A DNA stretch of 64,000 nt, taken from contig NZ_JXRR01000014.1 in assembly GCF_000829515.1 (NCBI RefSeq), positions 1-64,000 of the forward strand, written 5' to 3'. Shown here one piece after another: positions 24,017 to 34,700 of the stretch; position 1 is the first letter of the stretch; each line of letters opens with the position of its first letter. Both the position numbers and the translations under genes were made by a program. The DNA comes from Jeotgalibacillus campisalis. Its GTDB lineage: Bacteria; Bacillota; Bacilli; Bacillales; Jeotgalibacillaceae. Below the pieces are notes generated by a model, which was given only the letters and a program-made list of their open reading frames with translations, was not told the origin of the DNA and ran no database searches.

Positions 24017-26005
24017 GTGACGGAAAAAAGAAAAATAACAGCAGAAGATCTCTGTTCCATTCATTCAGCAACAGATCCAAGATGGTCTCCTGATGGAAAA
24101 GAAGTTATCTTTGTAAAAACGCATATTGATTCAGAAAAGCATACATATGTATCAAACTTGTATCATTTCGATGTAGCTGATGGGGAAATATCTCAGTGGA
24201 CATTTGGAGAGGAAAAAGTTTCTTCCCCCAGATGGTCACCAGACGGAGAAAAAATTGTATTCGTTTCTAATCGAAGCGGTAAAAACCAACTTTATCTTTT
24301 ATCAAAAAGGGGAGGCGAAGCAAAGCAATGCACCGATGCAGAACATGGTGCCGCTCATCCGGTATGGGCGCCATGCAGTACAAAAATTGCTTTCTCCACT
24401 GCACTCGAAAAAGGCGAGACAATTCCTAAAGATGAGAAAGCCAGTGAAGAAAAAAACAAAAATGAGTTAAACGTATTCGTTACAAGTACGATGAAGTATA
24501 AAGCAGACGGAACAGGTTTACTGGATGAAAAAGAACAGCATATCGCTATTATAGATTTATCTAAAAATGAGGTAACGCAAATCACACATGGAGACAACAG
24601 TTATACGTTGCACGATTGGTCTCCTGATGGTGAAAAAATTCTTTATACAACAAATGATGAAGCTGATAATAAAGACTTCTCTTTTAATAATGAGTTATAT
24701 CTTTTTTCACTAAAAGACCTTACACGGGATAAAGTAAGAACAAGTGAAGGATATGTCAGTGGAGCTTCATGGTCACCGAACGGGAAAAAAGTTGCCTATG
24801 CTGCGAGTGACAGAACATATGAAAACGCATCTCATGCAAAGCTATGGGTTTTTGATTCAACTACTGGTGAAAATCAATGCATCACAGCAGGAATTGATGC
24901 GCCTTTAGGAGACTTTGCAGTTGCTGATATTCAGCAGGGAGCTGTAATGCAGAGCGCAGTGTGGAATGACGACGAGAGCTTCTATTTTGTTCTGAGTGAT
25001 CAAGGCAGCGTCTCCCTTTATTTTGGTTCGACAAAAGGGGAAGTATACCCAGCGTTAAGTGGAGATCATCATGTTTACGGCTTTGACGTTCATGGGGGCT
25101 CACAACAGGTGATTGCGGCTATAAGCACACCAGTAAATCCTGGTGATCTGCATGTGCTTCATATTCCAACAGGTAAAAACACACAAGTAACGAATGTAAA
25201 CAAAGATATTCTGGAAAGTGTAGAGATCGTGCAGCCGGAATCGATTGTTTTTAATGGAGGAGAGGATTGGGAAGTCCACGGTTGGCTTATGAAACCGGCG
25301 GGGTTCACAGAAGGAGAAAAATATCCTTTAGTTCTTGAAATTCATGGCGGACCGCACGCAATGTATGCTAATACGTTTTTTCATGAAATGCAGTTGTTGG
25401 CGGCTCAGGGATATGCAGTGGTTTTCGTTAATCCGAGAGGAAGTCATGGCTACGGGCAAAAATTTGTGAATGCAGTTCGTGGTGATTATGGCGGAAATGA
25501 TTACAATGATTTAATGGCAGCAGTTGACTATGTAATAGAAGAATACGATTTTATTGATGAAAATCGTCTCGGTGTGACAGGAGGAAGTTACGGCGGTTTT
25601 ATGACAAATTGGATCGTTGGGCATACAGACCGTTTTAAAGCAGCGGTGACGCAGCGATGCATAAGCAATTGGATCAGTTTTTACGGAGTGAGTGATATCG
25701 GATATTATTTCAGTGAATGGCAGATTCAGGCCGATTTAAATGATATTGATACGCTCTGGAAACACTCGCCTCTTGCTTATGTTAATTCTATCAACACGCC
25801 ATTACTTATCATGCATAGCGAAAAAGACTACCGCTGCCCAATAGAGCAGGCGGAGCAATTATATATTGCACTAAAAAAACAGGAAAAGACAACAACCCTG
25901 GTTCGATTCCCGGAATCTGACCACAACCTTTCAAGAACCGGAAAACCAAAGCTGAGAATTGAACGTTTGCACCATGTTATTGAATGGTTTGGAAAGTATT
26001 TGTAA
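24017..26005 (+). CDS. yuxL: S9-family prolyl-oligopeptidase-type serine peptidase (YuxL-like)
   Basis: A 662-residue protein with an N-terminal seven-bladed beta-propeller (about 1-380). Repeated DPRWSPDGK / SPRWSPDGE / ASWSPNGKK / DWSPDGEK motifs mark TolB-like blades. The C-terminal alpha/beta hydrolase has nucleophile GVTGGSYGGFMTNW and a late Asp/His pair (HSEKDYRCP, PESDHNLSRTG). This is the acylaminoacyl-peptidase/YuxL class, cleaving short or acylated peptides in the cytosol. GTG start at 24017 behind TGGAGGG. Monocistronic, with a terminator at 26016. Confidence 0.9.
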   Translation: MTEKRKITAEDLCSIHSATDPRWSPDGKEVIFVKTHIDSEKHTYVSNLYHFDVADGEISQWTFGEEKVSSPRWSPDGEKIVFVSNRSGKNQLYLLSKRGGEAKQCTDAEHGAAHPVWAPCSTKIAFSTALEKGETIPKDEKASEEKNKNELNVFVTSTMKYKADGTGLLDEKEQHIAIIDLSKNEVTQITHGDNSYTLHDWSPDGEKILYTTNDEADNKDFSFNNELYLFSLKDLTRDKVRTSEGYVSGASWSPNGKKVAYAASDRTYENASHAKLWVFDSTTGENQCITAGIDAPLGDFAVADIQQGAVMQSAVWNDDESFYFVLSDQGSVSLYFGSTKGEVYPALSGDHHVYGFDVHGGSQQVIAAISTPVNPGDLHVLHIPTGKNTQVTNVNKDILESVEIVQPESIVFNGGEDWEVHGWLMKPAGFTEGEKYPLVLEIHGGPHAMYANTFFHEMQLLAAQGYAVVFVNPRGSHGYGQKFVNAVRGDYGGNDYNDLMAAVDYVIEEYDFIDENRLGVTGGSYGGFMTNWIVGHTDRFKAAVTQRCISNWISFYGVSDIGYYFSEWQIQADLNDIDTLWKHSPLAYVNSINTPLLIMHSEKDYRCPIEQAEQLYIALKKQEKTTTLVRFPESDHNLSRTGKPKLRIERLHHVIEWFGKYL

Positions 26006-26015
26006 GTAATTCATG

Positions 26016-26048
26016 CGGGTCTGCGCTAAAAGTGCAGACCCGTTGTTT
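26016..26048 (+). terminator. Terminator of the S9 peptidase gene
   Basis: CGGGTCTGC, nine bases and GCAGACCCG are followed by a T-rich tail. Confidence 0.85.
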
Positions 26049-26166
26049 AATTGCAAAAAAAAAAGGGAAAAATGAGTACACACCAAACGTAAGTTGAAAA
26101 AGAAAATATGCTATACTGAAAATGCAGAAAGCGTAACTGGTGATTTTTAATTTGAGGAGCATTCAA

Positions 26167-26880
26167 ATGGCGTTTGAAACGGTTGAAGCATGGTTAACGG
26201 TTGAAAATCTTCGTGAAGTGATAGGTGAATACCGCTCGTTTGGACCGCTTTTAGGTTTATTATTACCCATTTTAGAGGCATTCCTGCCATTTTTGCCATT
26301 GGTCGTTTTCGTTGTTGCGAATGCCAATGCTTACGGGCTTCTTGTTGGGATTCTCCTTTCTTGGGCCGGAGCCTCTATCGGAGCTTTACTTGTTTTCCTT
26401 CTCATTAGAAAATTTGGAGACAAACGCTTATTGGCTTTTCTGCGAAATCAAAAACAAATAAAGAAATTAACAAAATGGGTTGAACGGCACGGATTTGGTC
26501 CGCTTTTTCTTCTTTTGTGTTTTCCATTTACTCCTTCCGCTCTAGTTAACGTAGTCGCAGGTCTATCCAGAATAAGCATTTTTCAGTACATGCTTGCAGT
26601 AGTTACTGGAAAGCTAGTGATGATTTCCACAATTTCTTTTATAGGAGCGGATATTGTTTCATTAATTAGACAGCCTGTAAAGACAGGAATCGTATTGGCT
26701 GTTATTATAGTATTATGGTTAGTTGGAAAAAAAGTTGAAGCGAGAATTAATAAAAAAATGGAACGCGATATAATAATCTATGAAAAGCAGCGTGAAGACG
26801 GCAAGACTGTGAAGATTGAAAGGTTGGAGACTAAATGGACTCATGGAAAAAAGAAGGCTTCGAATGGATCAAAGCACTAG
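26167..26880 (+). CDS. yhjE: TVP38/TMEM64-family membrane protein YhjE
   Basis: A 237-residue protein of the SNARE-associated/VTT (DedA-related) family, some of whose members act in lipid transport. Helices include LLLPILEAFLPFLPLVVFVV near 34-53, a Gly-rich WAGASIGALLVFLLIRKFG, and the family loop FGPLFLLLCFPFTPSALVNVVAGLS. The basic C-terminal 35 residues are cytoplasmic. GAGGAG lies ten bases before the ATG at 26167. It overlaps the signal peptidase gene by 46 bases, so they are coupled; yhjE-sipV is likewise a pair in Bacillus subtilis. Confidence 0.88.
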   Translation: MAFETVEAWLTVENLREVIGEYRSFGPLLGLLLPILEAFLPFLPLVVFVVANANAYGLLVGILLSWAGASIGALLVFLLIRKFGDKRLLAFLRNQKQIKKLTKWVERHGFGPLFLLLCFPFTPSALVNVVAGLSRISIFQYMLAVVTGKLVMISTISFIGADIVSLIRQPVKTGIVLAVIIVLWLVGKKVEARINKKMERDIIIYEKQREDGKTVKIERLETKWTHGKKKASNGSKH

Positions 26881-27392
26881 CGGTCGGAATTATTATCGTA
26901 TTGATAGTAAGGGTTTTCCTGTTCTCAAACTATGTAGTTGAAGGGGTCTCAATGCAGCCTACACTTGAAGATGGAAATAAGCTTGTTGTGAATAAAATTG
27001 GCTATCAGCTGGGTGAACTCGACCGATTTGATGTTATTGTCTTTCATGCGACTGAATCAGAGGATTACGTAAAGCGTATTATTGGTCTTCCGGGGGACGA
27101 AATTTCATATGTGGACGATCAATTATATATAAATGGTGAAGGATATGACGAACCTTACTTAGATGAATTTCGTGAACAGGGGTCCAACGAAAGACTGACA
27201 GGAGATTTCACTTTAGAAGAAATGACGGGTGAAACGACAGTTCCGGAGGATATGATTTTTGTCCTGGGTGATAACCGAAAGGAAAGTGCGGACAGTCGAA
27301 TGTTTGGTTTTGTTGAACAGGACACAGTGGTAGGAAAGGTGAATTTACGCTACTGGCCTTTAAATGAGATGAATATGACATTTTATGAATAA
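26835..27392 (+). CDS. lepB: Type I signal peptidase
   Basis: A 185-residue membrane-bound serine protease that removes signal peptides from exported preproteins. One N-terminal membrane segment (about 12-31) precedes the nucleophile Ser39 in VEGVSMQPTL. The general-base Lys80 is in YVKRIIGLPGD, followed by the C-terminal boxes FVLGDNRKESADSRMFG. This is the single-membrane-anchor, prokaryotic-type layout. Its place after yhjE matches sipV, though the length is nearer to SipS/SipT. Possible clients here include the alpha-amylase at 53505. Confidence 0.93.
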   Translation: MDSWKKEGFEWIKALAVGIIIVLIVRVFLFSNYVVEGVSMQPTLEDGNKLVVNKIGYQLGELDRFDVIVFHATESEDYVKRIIGLPGDEISYVDDQLYINGEGYDEPYLDEFREQGSNERLTGDFTLEEMTGETTVPEDMIFVLGDNRKESADSRMFGFVEQDTVVGKVNLRYWPLNEMNMTFYE

Positions 27393-27406
27393 CAGGAGGC
27401 TGGTCG

Positions 27407-27583
27407 ATGACTGGTCTTTTTTATTTTATTCAATTGTTTAAGTTGGCTGAGCTTGGTCAGCGCCTTCAACATTTAATCACCTCGAGCTGCAGCAGGCAGG
27501 GGCTCGAGGTCATAAGTCACGCTGTCCCGGCAGACGAAGTGCATGTCTGCCAGGCCACCGCGCCTTATGCTTGTCGCCCCTAA
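27407..27583 (+). CDS. Doubtful 58-codon frame running into a repeat
   Basis: The ATG at 27407 lies seven bases after AGGAGG, a consensus-strength site, and the frame runs 58 codons. The first 25 residues (FYFIQLFKLAELGQRLQ) look like a normal helix. The rest is translated from the dispersed repeat at 27478-27600 and looks random. Either the site is accidental, or a small gene behind lepB was cut by repeat insertion. No family recognised. Confidence 0.3.
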   Translation: MTGLFYFIQLFKLAELGQRLQHLITSSCSRQGLEVISHAVPADEVHVCQATAPYACRP

Positions 27584-27600
27584 ACGCCTGCTTCCGCTTT
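27478..27600 (-). repeat. Dispersed structured repeat, copy B (inverted)
   Basis: Read on the minus strand it runs AAAGCGGAAGC, GGGGCGACAAGCATAAG, a 47-base centre containing GGCAGAC...GTCTGCC, then CTTATGACCTCGAGCCCCTG and CCTGCTGC. The two outer blocks match copy A at 1-88 almost base for base, while the centres differ in sequence although both can form hairpins. It sits between lepB and the acetyltransferase gene. Confidence 0.78.
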
Positions 27601-27655
27601 TAATTAAAGGATTTGTGGTTTTTGTCTAGAATAGGTTGGTGAGGGGGGATTTTGG

Positions 27656-28201
27656 ATGTTGTTGACGAATGAGAATGTTTGGTTGGGACCGGTTCATGAT
27701 GAGGAGTTTGAGAAGATGTCGAATTGGTATTTGCATGAGTCTTTGGTGAGAAGATTGGATGCAAAGCCTTATCGCTTTCAAACTGTTCAGGAGCTAAAAA
27801 GTTGGTGGCATGGTACGGATGCGTATTCTCAGCGTTTTGGAATTCGGTTAAAGCAAGGGAATGAATTGATTGGGTTTGTTGAGCTGGATGGAATCTTGTG
27901 GAATCACAGGAATGCATGGGTTTCAATTGCCATTGGTGAAAAAGCTCATTGGGGCAAGGGATATGGAAGAGAAGCAATGGAAGCTTGTCTGCGTTATGCT
28001 TTTTTAGAGCTGAATTTGAACCGTCTCCAGCTAACTGTTTTTTCTTATAATGAACCTGCTGTTCGGTTATATGCTGCCCTTGGTTTTACTCGGGAAGGTG
28101 TATACAGAGAGTTTATTGAGAGAAATGGCAAAAAGCACGATATGATTTTATTTGGGTTATTGAGATCTGAGTGGAAGGATCAATATGATGACTCTATTTA
28201 A
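27656..28201 (+). CDS. GNAT-family N-acetyltransferase (RimJ/RimL type)
   Basis: A 181-residue acetyl-CoA-dependent acetyltransferase. The acetyl-CoA loop is GEKAHWGKGYGREAMEACLRYAF (about 94-116), then the beta-bulge region LNLNRLQLTVFSYNEPAVRLYAALGFTREG typical of the RimJ/RimL group. The substrate (ribosomal protein, other protein or small molecule) cannot be told. GGGGGG lies before the ATG at 27656. Its opening codons are noticeably G/T-rich compared with neighbours, and it lies beside a dispersed repeat, mild hints of acquisition. It ends about 67 bases before addB. Confidence 0.88.
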   Translation: MLLTNENVWLGPVHDEEFEKMSNWYLHESLVRRLDAKPYRFQTVQELKSWWHGTDAYSQRFGIRLKQGNELIGFVELDGILWNHRNAWVSIAIGEKAHWGKGYGREAMEACLRYAFLELNLNRLQLTVFSYNEPAVRLYAALGFTREGVYREFIERNGKKHDMILFGLLRSEWKDQYDDSI

Positions 28202-28268
28202 GAAGATTAAAATAGAACATATGTTTCTTAAGTGTTATAATTAGAAAAAAACAGAGGGAGTGGCATTT

Positions 28269-31200
28269 GTGACTGTTACGATCAAGGTGGGCCGCTCTGG
28301 CTCTGGTAAAACGTCTGCAATGATGCAGGAGATTCAGCAAAAATTAAAGCAGGAGCCTGATGGCGATCCTTTGGTTTTACTGGTTCCGGAACAAATGACA
28401 TTTCAATCGGAATACCGGCTCGCCTCTGAAGCTGCCGGAATGATCCGAGCTCAGGTGTTCAGTTTCACGAGGCTGGCCTGGCGTGTTCTTCAGGAGACTG
28501 GAGGGGCTGCCAGACAGCATGTGAATCAAACCGGCATTAATATGCTCATTCGGAAAATTATTAATGAACAAAAAGATGAATTAAATCTGTTTGGCCGCGC
28601 TGCTTCGAAGCACGGCTTTATTCAGCATGTTGAATCGATGATAACGGAATTCAGAAGGTACTGTATTCAGCCGGAGGATTTACTTCAGCAGGCGGCAGAT
28701 TTGAGTGCTGAAAATGCACCTAAATCATTAGTGGATAAGCTTGAGGACCTTGAGAAGATTTACCGGAATTTTGATGATCAACTGATAGGAAAGTACATTG
28801 ATGCAGAAGATTATTTTCGATTGCTGGCTGAGAACATAGCACGATCCTCGTGGATTAGCCAGGCGGAGATTTACATAGATGGTTTTCACAGTTTTACACC
28901 TCAGGAATTTTTAGTTCTGGGTGAGCTGATTGAAAATGGAAAAAATATAACGATTTCTCTTACAATGGACGAACCTCAAACAAATACTGCTTTATTCCGT
29001 CAAACAAATGAAACCTTTCTTCAATTAAAAGAACTTGCTCAAACGAAGAAGGTCTCTGTGAATGTGGAGCATGAAAAGAGAAAAAGCCGGTTTCGTTCTT
29101 CAAGTTTAACTTCCCTCGAAGCAAAATTTGAAGAAAGAGGCGCCGCTGCTAAAGACGGTAAAGATGTAGTGATTATAGAGGCAGCCAACCGCCGTGCTGA
29201 GGTGGAAAGCATTGCCCGGGAAATAAGGCAGAAAGTACGGGAAGAAGGTTTGCGGTATAAAGAGATTGCCGTGCTAATTCGTAATGGGAATGCTTATTAC
29301 GAGTTAATTGAACCTATTTTTCACGATTATGATATTCCATTTTTCATCGATGAAAAACGCACAATGCTAAATCATCCTTTAGTAGAATTTATTCGATCAA
29401 CACTTGAAATGGTGGTTAAAAACTGGCGGTATGAATCTGTTTTTCGAGCAGTGAAAACGGAACTGTTTTTTCCTGATTTATCAAGAGGATTTAAGGTTCG
29501 GCAAGGAATGGACCGTCTGGAAAACTATGTTCTTGCTCACGGGATTCACGGGGATCGATGGTTTAAGCAGGACCGTTTTCATTATCGCCGATTTAGAGGG
29601 CTCGACTTTGTTGATCTTGCTCAAACAAAAGACGAGGAACTTATTGAACTTGAGATTAATGAATCCAGAAAGTTAATCGTCGAGCCGATGGAGCGATTTC
29701 AGAAAAAACTGGGCAGAAGCAAAACAGCAAGAAACAAGTGTCAGTCCGTTTACCAGTTTTTAGAGGAGCTGCTGATCCCTGAAAAGTTGGAACAGCTTTC
29801 TTTAATGGCAGAAGAAAGAGGCGATTTAGTAAGAGCTAGAGAGCATGATCAGGCTTGGAATGCGATTATTGATTTACTCGATCAGATGGTTGAAATGCTT
29901 GGTGATGAGGAAATGGATACTGCAGATTTTGTCGGCATTCTTGACGCAGGACTTGAGTCTATGAATTTCTCATTGGTTCCTCCTTCTATCGATCACGTAA
30001 TTGTAGCAGATTTGGAAAACTCGAGGCTGCCGGATATTGAGATTACTTTTGTTATGGGAGTAAATGATGGTGTGATGCCTTCCCGTATGCAAGATGACGG
30101 GATCTTAGCGGAGGATGATCGGAACTGGCTGGAACGATCAGGTATGAAGGTCGCACCTAGTGCACGGACCAGATTGCTGGATGAAGATTTCATCGCTTAC
30201 AGGGCCTTTACAGCTTCGTCGCGGTGGCTGTATATTTCTTATCCAATTGCAGATGAGGAAGGAAAGGCACTGCTTGCTTCTCCGTATATAAATAGAGTGA
30301 AGGAAATTCTTCCAGACTCAGTCATGAAAATGGCGGTTAATGATCCAGTGGACCTTCCGGCAGAAAAACAGCTTGAATACATTTGCCACCCTGCAGCGAC
30401 TGCCTCGTATATGACAACACAGCTGCAGCAGCTTAAACGTAATTACCCAGTCGCTGATGAATGGTGGGATGTATATAATTTTTATGTTCAGGATGAGGTT
30501 TGGAAAGATACGAGCAGAAGAATTTTATCGAGCTTATTCTACAAAAACAGCACAGAGACACTGAAACCTTCAACAACTAAAGAGCTATATGGTTCTTCTA
30601 TATTAGCAAGTGTTTCAAGAATGGAGAAATTCAACAGCTGTGCTTTTTCTCATTTTGCCAGTCACGGATTGAAGCTTAAAGAACGGAGTGTTTACCGTTT
30701 GGAAGCACCAAATATTGGGGAGCTTTTTCATGCTGCCCTCAAGTGGATTTCCGAACAACTGATCCTTCGCAAAATCGATTGGAAAAAGGTCACGAAGGAA
30801 TTGTGCCTTCAATTGGCAGAGGAATCAGTCCGGCATCTTGCGCCTAAGCTTCAGCATGAAGTTCTGCTAAGTTCAAGCCGTTACCAATACATTGCCAGGA
30901 AGTTAGAGGGGATTATTGGACAGGCGTCTTATATTATAAGTGAGCATGCGCGATCAAGCGGGTTTGTGCCAATTGGCGTGGAGATAGGGTTTGGGCCCAG
31001 ACAGGAGCTGCCGCCGCTGCAATTTACTTTGAGCAACGGAACGACGATGGAACTCCAGGGGCGAATAGACAGACTTGATACAGCGAGTATAGACGAAAAA
31101 GTATATTTGCGTGTAATTGATTATAAGTCGAGTGCAAGGGATTTAGATTTTACTGAGATCTATTATGGCCTTTCTCTTCAGATGCTGACCTATTTAGATA

Positions 31201-31748
31201 TTGCTTTATCTAATTCAAAGCAGCTGGTAAAAGCGGAGGCTGATCCAGCGGGAATCTTGTATTTTCACCTTCATAATCCGCTTATTAAAAGCAAAAAGCG
31301 TCTCACAATGGATGAGATTGAAGATGAACTGCTTAAACAATATAAAATGAAAGGACTTGTTTTGGGAGACGAGGAAGCTGTCAGATTAATGGATCAAACG
31401 CTTGAACAGGGACAATCTTCAATCGTTTCAGCAGGGTTCAAAAAAGACGGCTCGCTGCGATCGGATTCAAAAACCGCGAGCAGAGAACAATTTGGTGCAA
31501 TGAGAAAGCATACGCGAAGCCTGTTTCAAGCATCAGGCGACCGGATTATGGATGGAGATGTAAAAATCGATCCATATGAATTCAAAAAAAGGACACCCTG
31601 CCAATTTTGTTCGTACCGCTCTGTCTGCCAATTTGACCAGGCATTAGATGATAATCAGTACAGGCAGCTGCAGCCGAAAAAGCCTGAAGATTTATTAATG
31701 ACCATGCGAGAGGAGGAGTGGAACCTTGATACCGGAAAAACCGACTGA
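28269..31748 (+). CDS. addB: ATP-dependent helicase/nuclease subunit AddB
   Basis: A 1159-residue subunit of the AddAB complex that resects double-strand breaks up to Chi sites for RecA loading. The N-terminal Walker A is GRSGSGKTS (8-16). The C-terminal RecB-like nuclease has LRVIDYKSS. Iron-sulfur cluster cysteines are one upstream in MEKFNSCAFSHF and three in TPCQFCSYRSVCQF. The GTG at 28269 has GAGGGA nine bases upstream; the GTG at 28260 is in frame but directly abuts it. The frame overlaps addA by 23 bases. Confidence 0.95.
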   Translation: MTVTIKVGRSGSGKTSAMMQEIQQKLKQEPDGDPLVLLVPEQMTFQSEYRLASEAAGMIRAQVFSFTRLAWRVLQETGGAARQHVNQTGINMLIRKIINEQKDELNLFGRAASKHGFIQHVESMITEFRRYCIQPEDLLQQAADLSAENAPKSLVDKLEDLEKIYRNFDDQLIGKYIDAEDYFRLLAENIARSSWISQAEIYIDGFHSFTPQEFLVLGELIENGKNITISLTMDEPQTNTALFRQTNETFLQLKELAQTKKVSVNVEHEKRKSRFRSSSLTSLEAKFEERGAAAKDGKDVVIIEAANRRAEVESIAREIRQKVREEGLRYKEIAVLIRNGNAYYELIEPIFHDYDIPFFIDEKRTMLNHPLVEFIRSTLEMVVKNWRYESVFRAVKTELFFPDLSRGFKVRQGMDRLENYVLAHGIHGDRWFKQDRFHYRRFRGLDFVDLAQTKDEELIELEINESRKLIVEPMERFQKKLGRSKTARNKCQSVYQFLEELLIPEKLEQLSLMAEERGDLVRAREHDQAWNAIIDLLDQMVEMLGDEEMDTADFVGILDAGLESMNFSLVPPSIDHVIVADLENSRLPDIEITFVMGVNDGVMPSRMQDDGILAEDDRNWLERSGMKVAPSARTRLLDEDFIAYRAFTASSRWLYISYPIADEEGKALLASPYINRVKEILPDSVMKMAVNDPVDLPAEKQLEYICHPAATASYMTTQLQQLKRNYPVADEWWDVYNFYVQDEVWKDTSRRILSSLFYKNSTETLKPSTTKELYGSSILASVSRMEKFNSCAFSHFASHGLKLKERSVYRLEAPNIGELFHAALKWISEQLILRKIDWKKVTKELCLQLAEESVRHLAPKLQHEVLLSSSRYQYIARKLEGIIGQASYIISEHARSSGFVPIGVEIGFGPRQELPPLQFTLSNGTTMELQGRIDRLDTASIDEKVYLRVIDYKSSARDLDFTEIYYGLSLQMLTYLDIALSNSKQLVKAEADPAGILYFHLHNPLIKSKKRLTMDEIEDELLKQYKMKGLVLGDEEAVRLMDQTLEQGQSSIVSAGFKKDGSLRSDSKTASREQFGAMRKHTRSLFQASGDRIMDGDVKIDPYEFKKRTPCQFCSYRSVCQFDQALDDNQYRQLQPKKPEDLLMTMREEEWNLDTGKTD

Positions 31749-34700
31749 GGCAAAATGGACAGATGATCAATGGCAGGCGATTTGGGCTAAAGATCAGGAT
31801 ATTTTAGTAGCTGCTGCGGCTGGATCAGGTAAAACGGCAGTTCTTGTTGAGCGGATGATCCAAAAGGTGCTGACCGACGATAATCCAATCAATATTGATG
31901 AACTGCTCGTTGTGACGTTCACCAATGCCTCTGCAGCAGAAATGAAGCACCGTGTAAGTCAGGTATTGGAGAGGGCGTTAAAGGATTTTCCAGATTCCAG
32001 CCATTTAAGGCAGCAAATGAGCCTGATCAACAAAGCATCAATTTCGACCCTTCATTCTTTTTGTTTAGAAGTGATTCGAACGTATTATTATTTAGTTGAT
32101 ATAGACCCAGGCTTCAGGATTGCAGATCAGACAGAAGCTGAACTGCTGAAAGACGAAGTGCTTGAGGAGTTGCTCGAGCAAAGATACTTGGAAAGTGCAG
32201 ATGATTTTATTGGCCTAGCTGAAGCGGTTACGAGCGATCGAAGCGATGACGCGCTTCATCAATTAATTCGAAAGCTTTATACCTTTTCCAGGTCTCATGC
32301 GGATCCGGACGAGTGGCTTGAGCACATCGTCGAGCTGCATGATGTGCCGGACGACTACGATATTAATGAACATCCATTAGTTGACTATCTTCTTTTTCAT
32401 ATTCATTTAGAAATAGAAGGTGCTATTCAATTAAGTAAACTATCTCTTGAAGCAAGCAGACAGCCAGGTGGTCCTCATCCACGCTTTGAAAATTTTCAGG
32501 ATGATTTGATGCAGTTGGAAAACTTGAATAATGCTGCAACATGGACTGAAATAGACGAGCAGATCAAACAGATCTCTTTTAGCAGATTGAAGACCTGTAA
32601 AGGAGAAGAATTTGATGAAGAACAAATAGAGCAAACAAAAAAATGGCGCGACATGGCAAAGAAAATGATTGATTCAGTCCGTGACTCCTTTTTTATCAGA
32701 AGCCCGCATAGCTATCTTGAGGATATGAGAAGGATGACTGGGGGGCTGAGGGAATTAGTCGAACTTGTAAAAGAATTTAATCAGCGTTTTTTGCAAGCGA
32801 AAGAAGAAAGAGGATTAGTAGATTTCGCGGATCTTGAGCATTATTGTCTAGCAATTTTATCAGACCAGGATTCAGCAGCCAGTCAAACGGTTCAGCCATC
32901 TGAGGCAGCACGTCACTATCAGCGCAAGTTTAAAGAAGTATTGGTTGATGAATACCAGGATACTAATATGGTTCAGGAAACCATTCTTCAGCTAGTGAAA
33001 AGTGGAAGTGAAAAAAACGGCAATCTTTTTATGGTGGGGGACGTTAAGCAGTCCATTTACCGTTTTCGGTTAGCGGAGCCAAATCTGTTTCTTCGTAAGT
33101 ATTCAGCTTTTTCCGAAGGAGAGACAGGCTTGAAAATTGATTTATCTCAAAATTTCAGAAGCCGTCCGCAAGTACTGGATGCTGTGAATTTTCTATTCAG
33201 GCAAATTATGGGTCAGCAAGTTGGAGAGATTGATTATAACAAGGAAGCAGAACTTGTAATAGGAGCCTCTTACCCCGAAGATCACTCGCTGCCCGTTCAG
33301 CTTACATTAATTGATCAGGCCAATGCGGATAATGAGACGGATTTGCCTGAAGATGCAATGGATGAAAAAGAGCTGGATAAGTCGAGGCTTGAGGCCAGAT
33401 ATATGATACAAGAGATTCGAAGAATGATTAACGAAGGACAGCAAGTGTATGATGCTAAAACAAGTCGCTATCGGCCTGTGCAGTTTCGTGACATCGTTAT
33501 TTTGTCACGATCGATGACATGGACACCTGATATTATGGAAGAATTTCGCCATGCAGGCATTCCGCTGTACGCAAATGTTTCCACAGGTTATTTTGAAGCG
33601 ACTGAAGTGGCGATCATGGTATCATTGCTGAAAATCATTGATAATCCTCACCAGGATATACCACTGGCATCTGTTTTAAGATCTCCCATTGTCAAATGCT
33701 CGGAAGAACAGCTTGGAAATATCAGAACGGCTGCTTCCTCGGGGTCTTATTGTGATGCTGTACAGGCCTTCACACGAACTGGAGGGAAGATGGAAGATGA
33801 AGAGCTGAGTGAAAAGCTTGAACGCTTTATGCATCAACTTTCAAAGTGGAGAACCATGGCCAGAAGCGGAGCCATGTCAGAACTCGTCTGGCAGCTGTAC
33901 AGAGATACCCAGTTTTACGATTTTGTAGGAGGCACTCCGGGTGGGAAACAGCGTCAGGCCAATTTGCGGGCCTTATATGACCGGGCAAGACAATATGAAT
34001 CTACTTCTTTTCGCGGACTATTTCGTTTCTTGCGTTTTGTTGAAAGAATGAGAGAACGTGGAGATGATTTAGGGGCTGCTCGCGCGTTGAGTGAACAGGA
34101 AGATGTGGTCCGATTAATGACGATTCACTCCAGTAAAGGACTAGAGTTTCCCATCGTTTTTCTTTCAGGCATGGCTCGTCCTTTTAATGAGATGGATCTG
34201 CGCGGCAAATTCTTTTTAGATAAAGAATTTGGTCTCGCCCTGCCTTATGTGCAGCCTGAGAAAAGAATCAGCTATGAAACGCTTCCGCAGCTTGCTTTTA
34301 AAGAAAAAAAGCGCCTTGAAAACATTGCAGAAGAAATGAGAGTTTTATATGTTGCAATGACAAGGGCCAAAGAAAAAATTTATATGACGGCAACCTTGTC
34401 AGATGTATCAAAACAATTAAAAAAGTGGCAGGTTTCAGGAAATCATAAAAACTGGCTGCTGCCTGAATTTACAAGAAAAGCAGCCAAGTCCTATATTGAC
34501 TGGATTGGCCCCGCACTAATCCGGCATCCCGATTCAGAGAAAATCCAGTTAAAGAAACCTGAGTGCATTCTCAAAGATCCGTCAAACTGGTCAATAGATC
34601 TAGTAGAAGCATCCAGTATTAATAAGATTGAACAGCCGATGACAGACGATGCAGTTTACTTGAATTACGTTAAAGAGCATCTTCCTGTTCCGGTGAAAAG

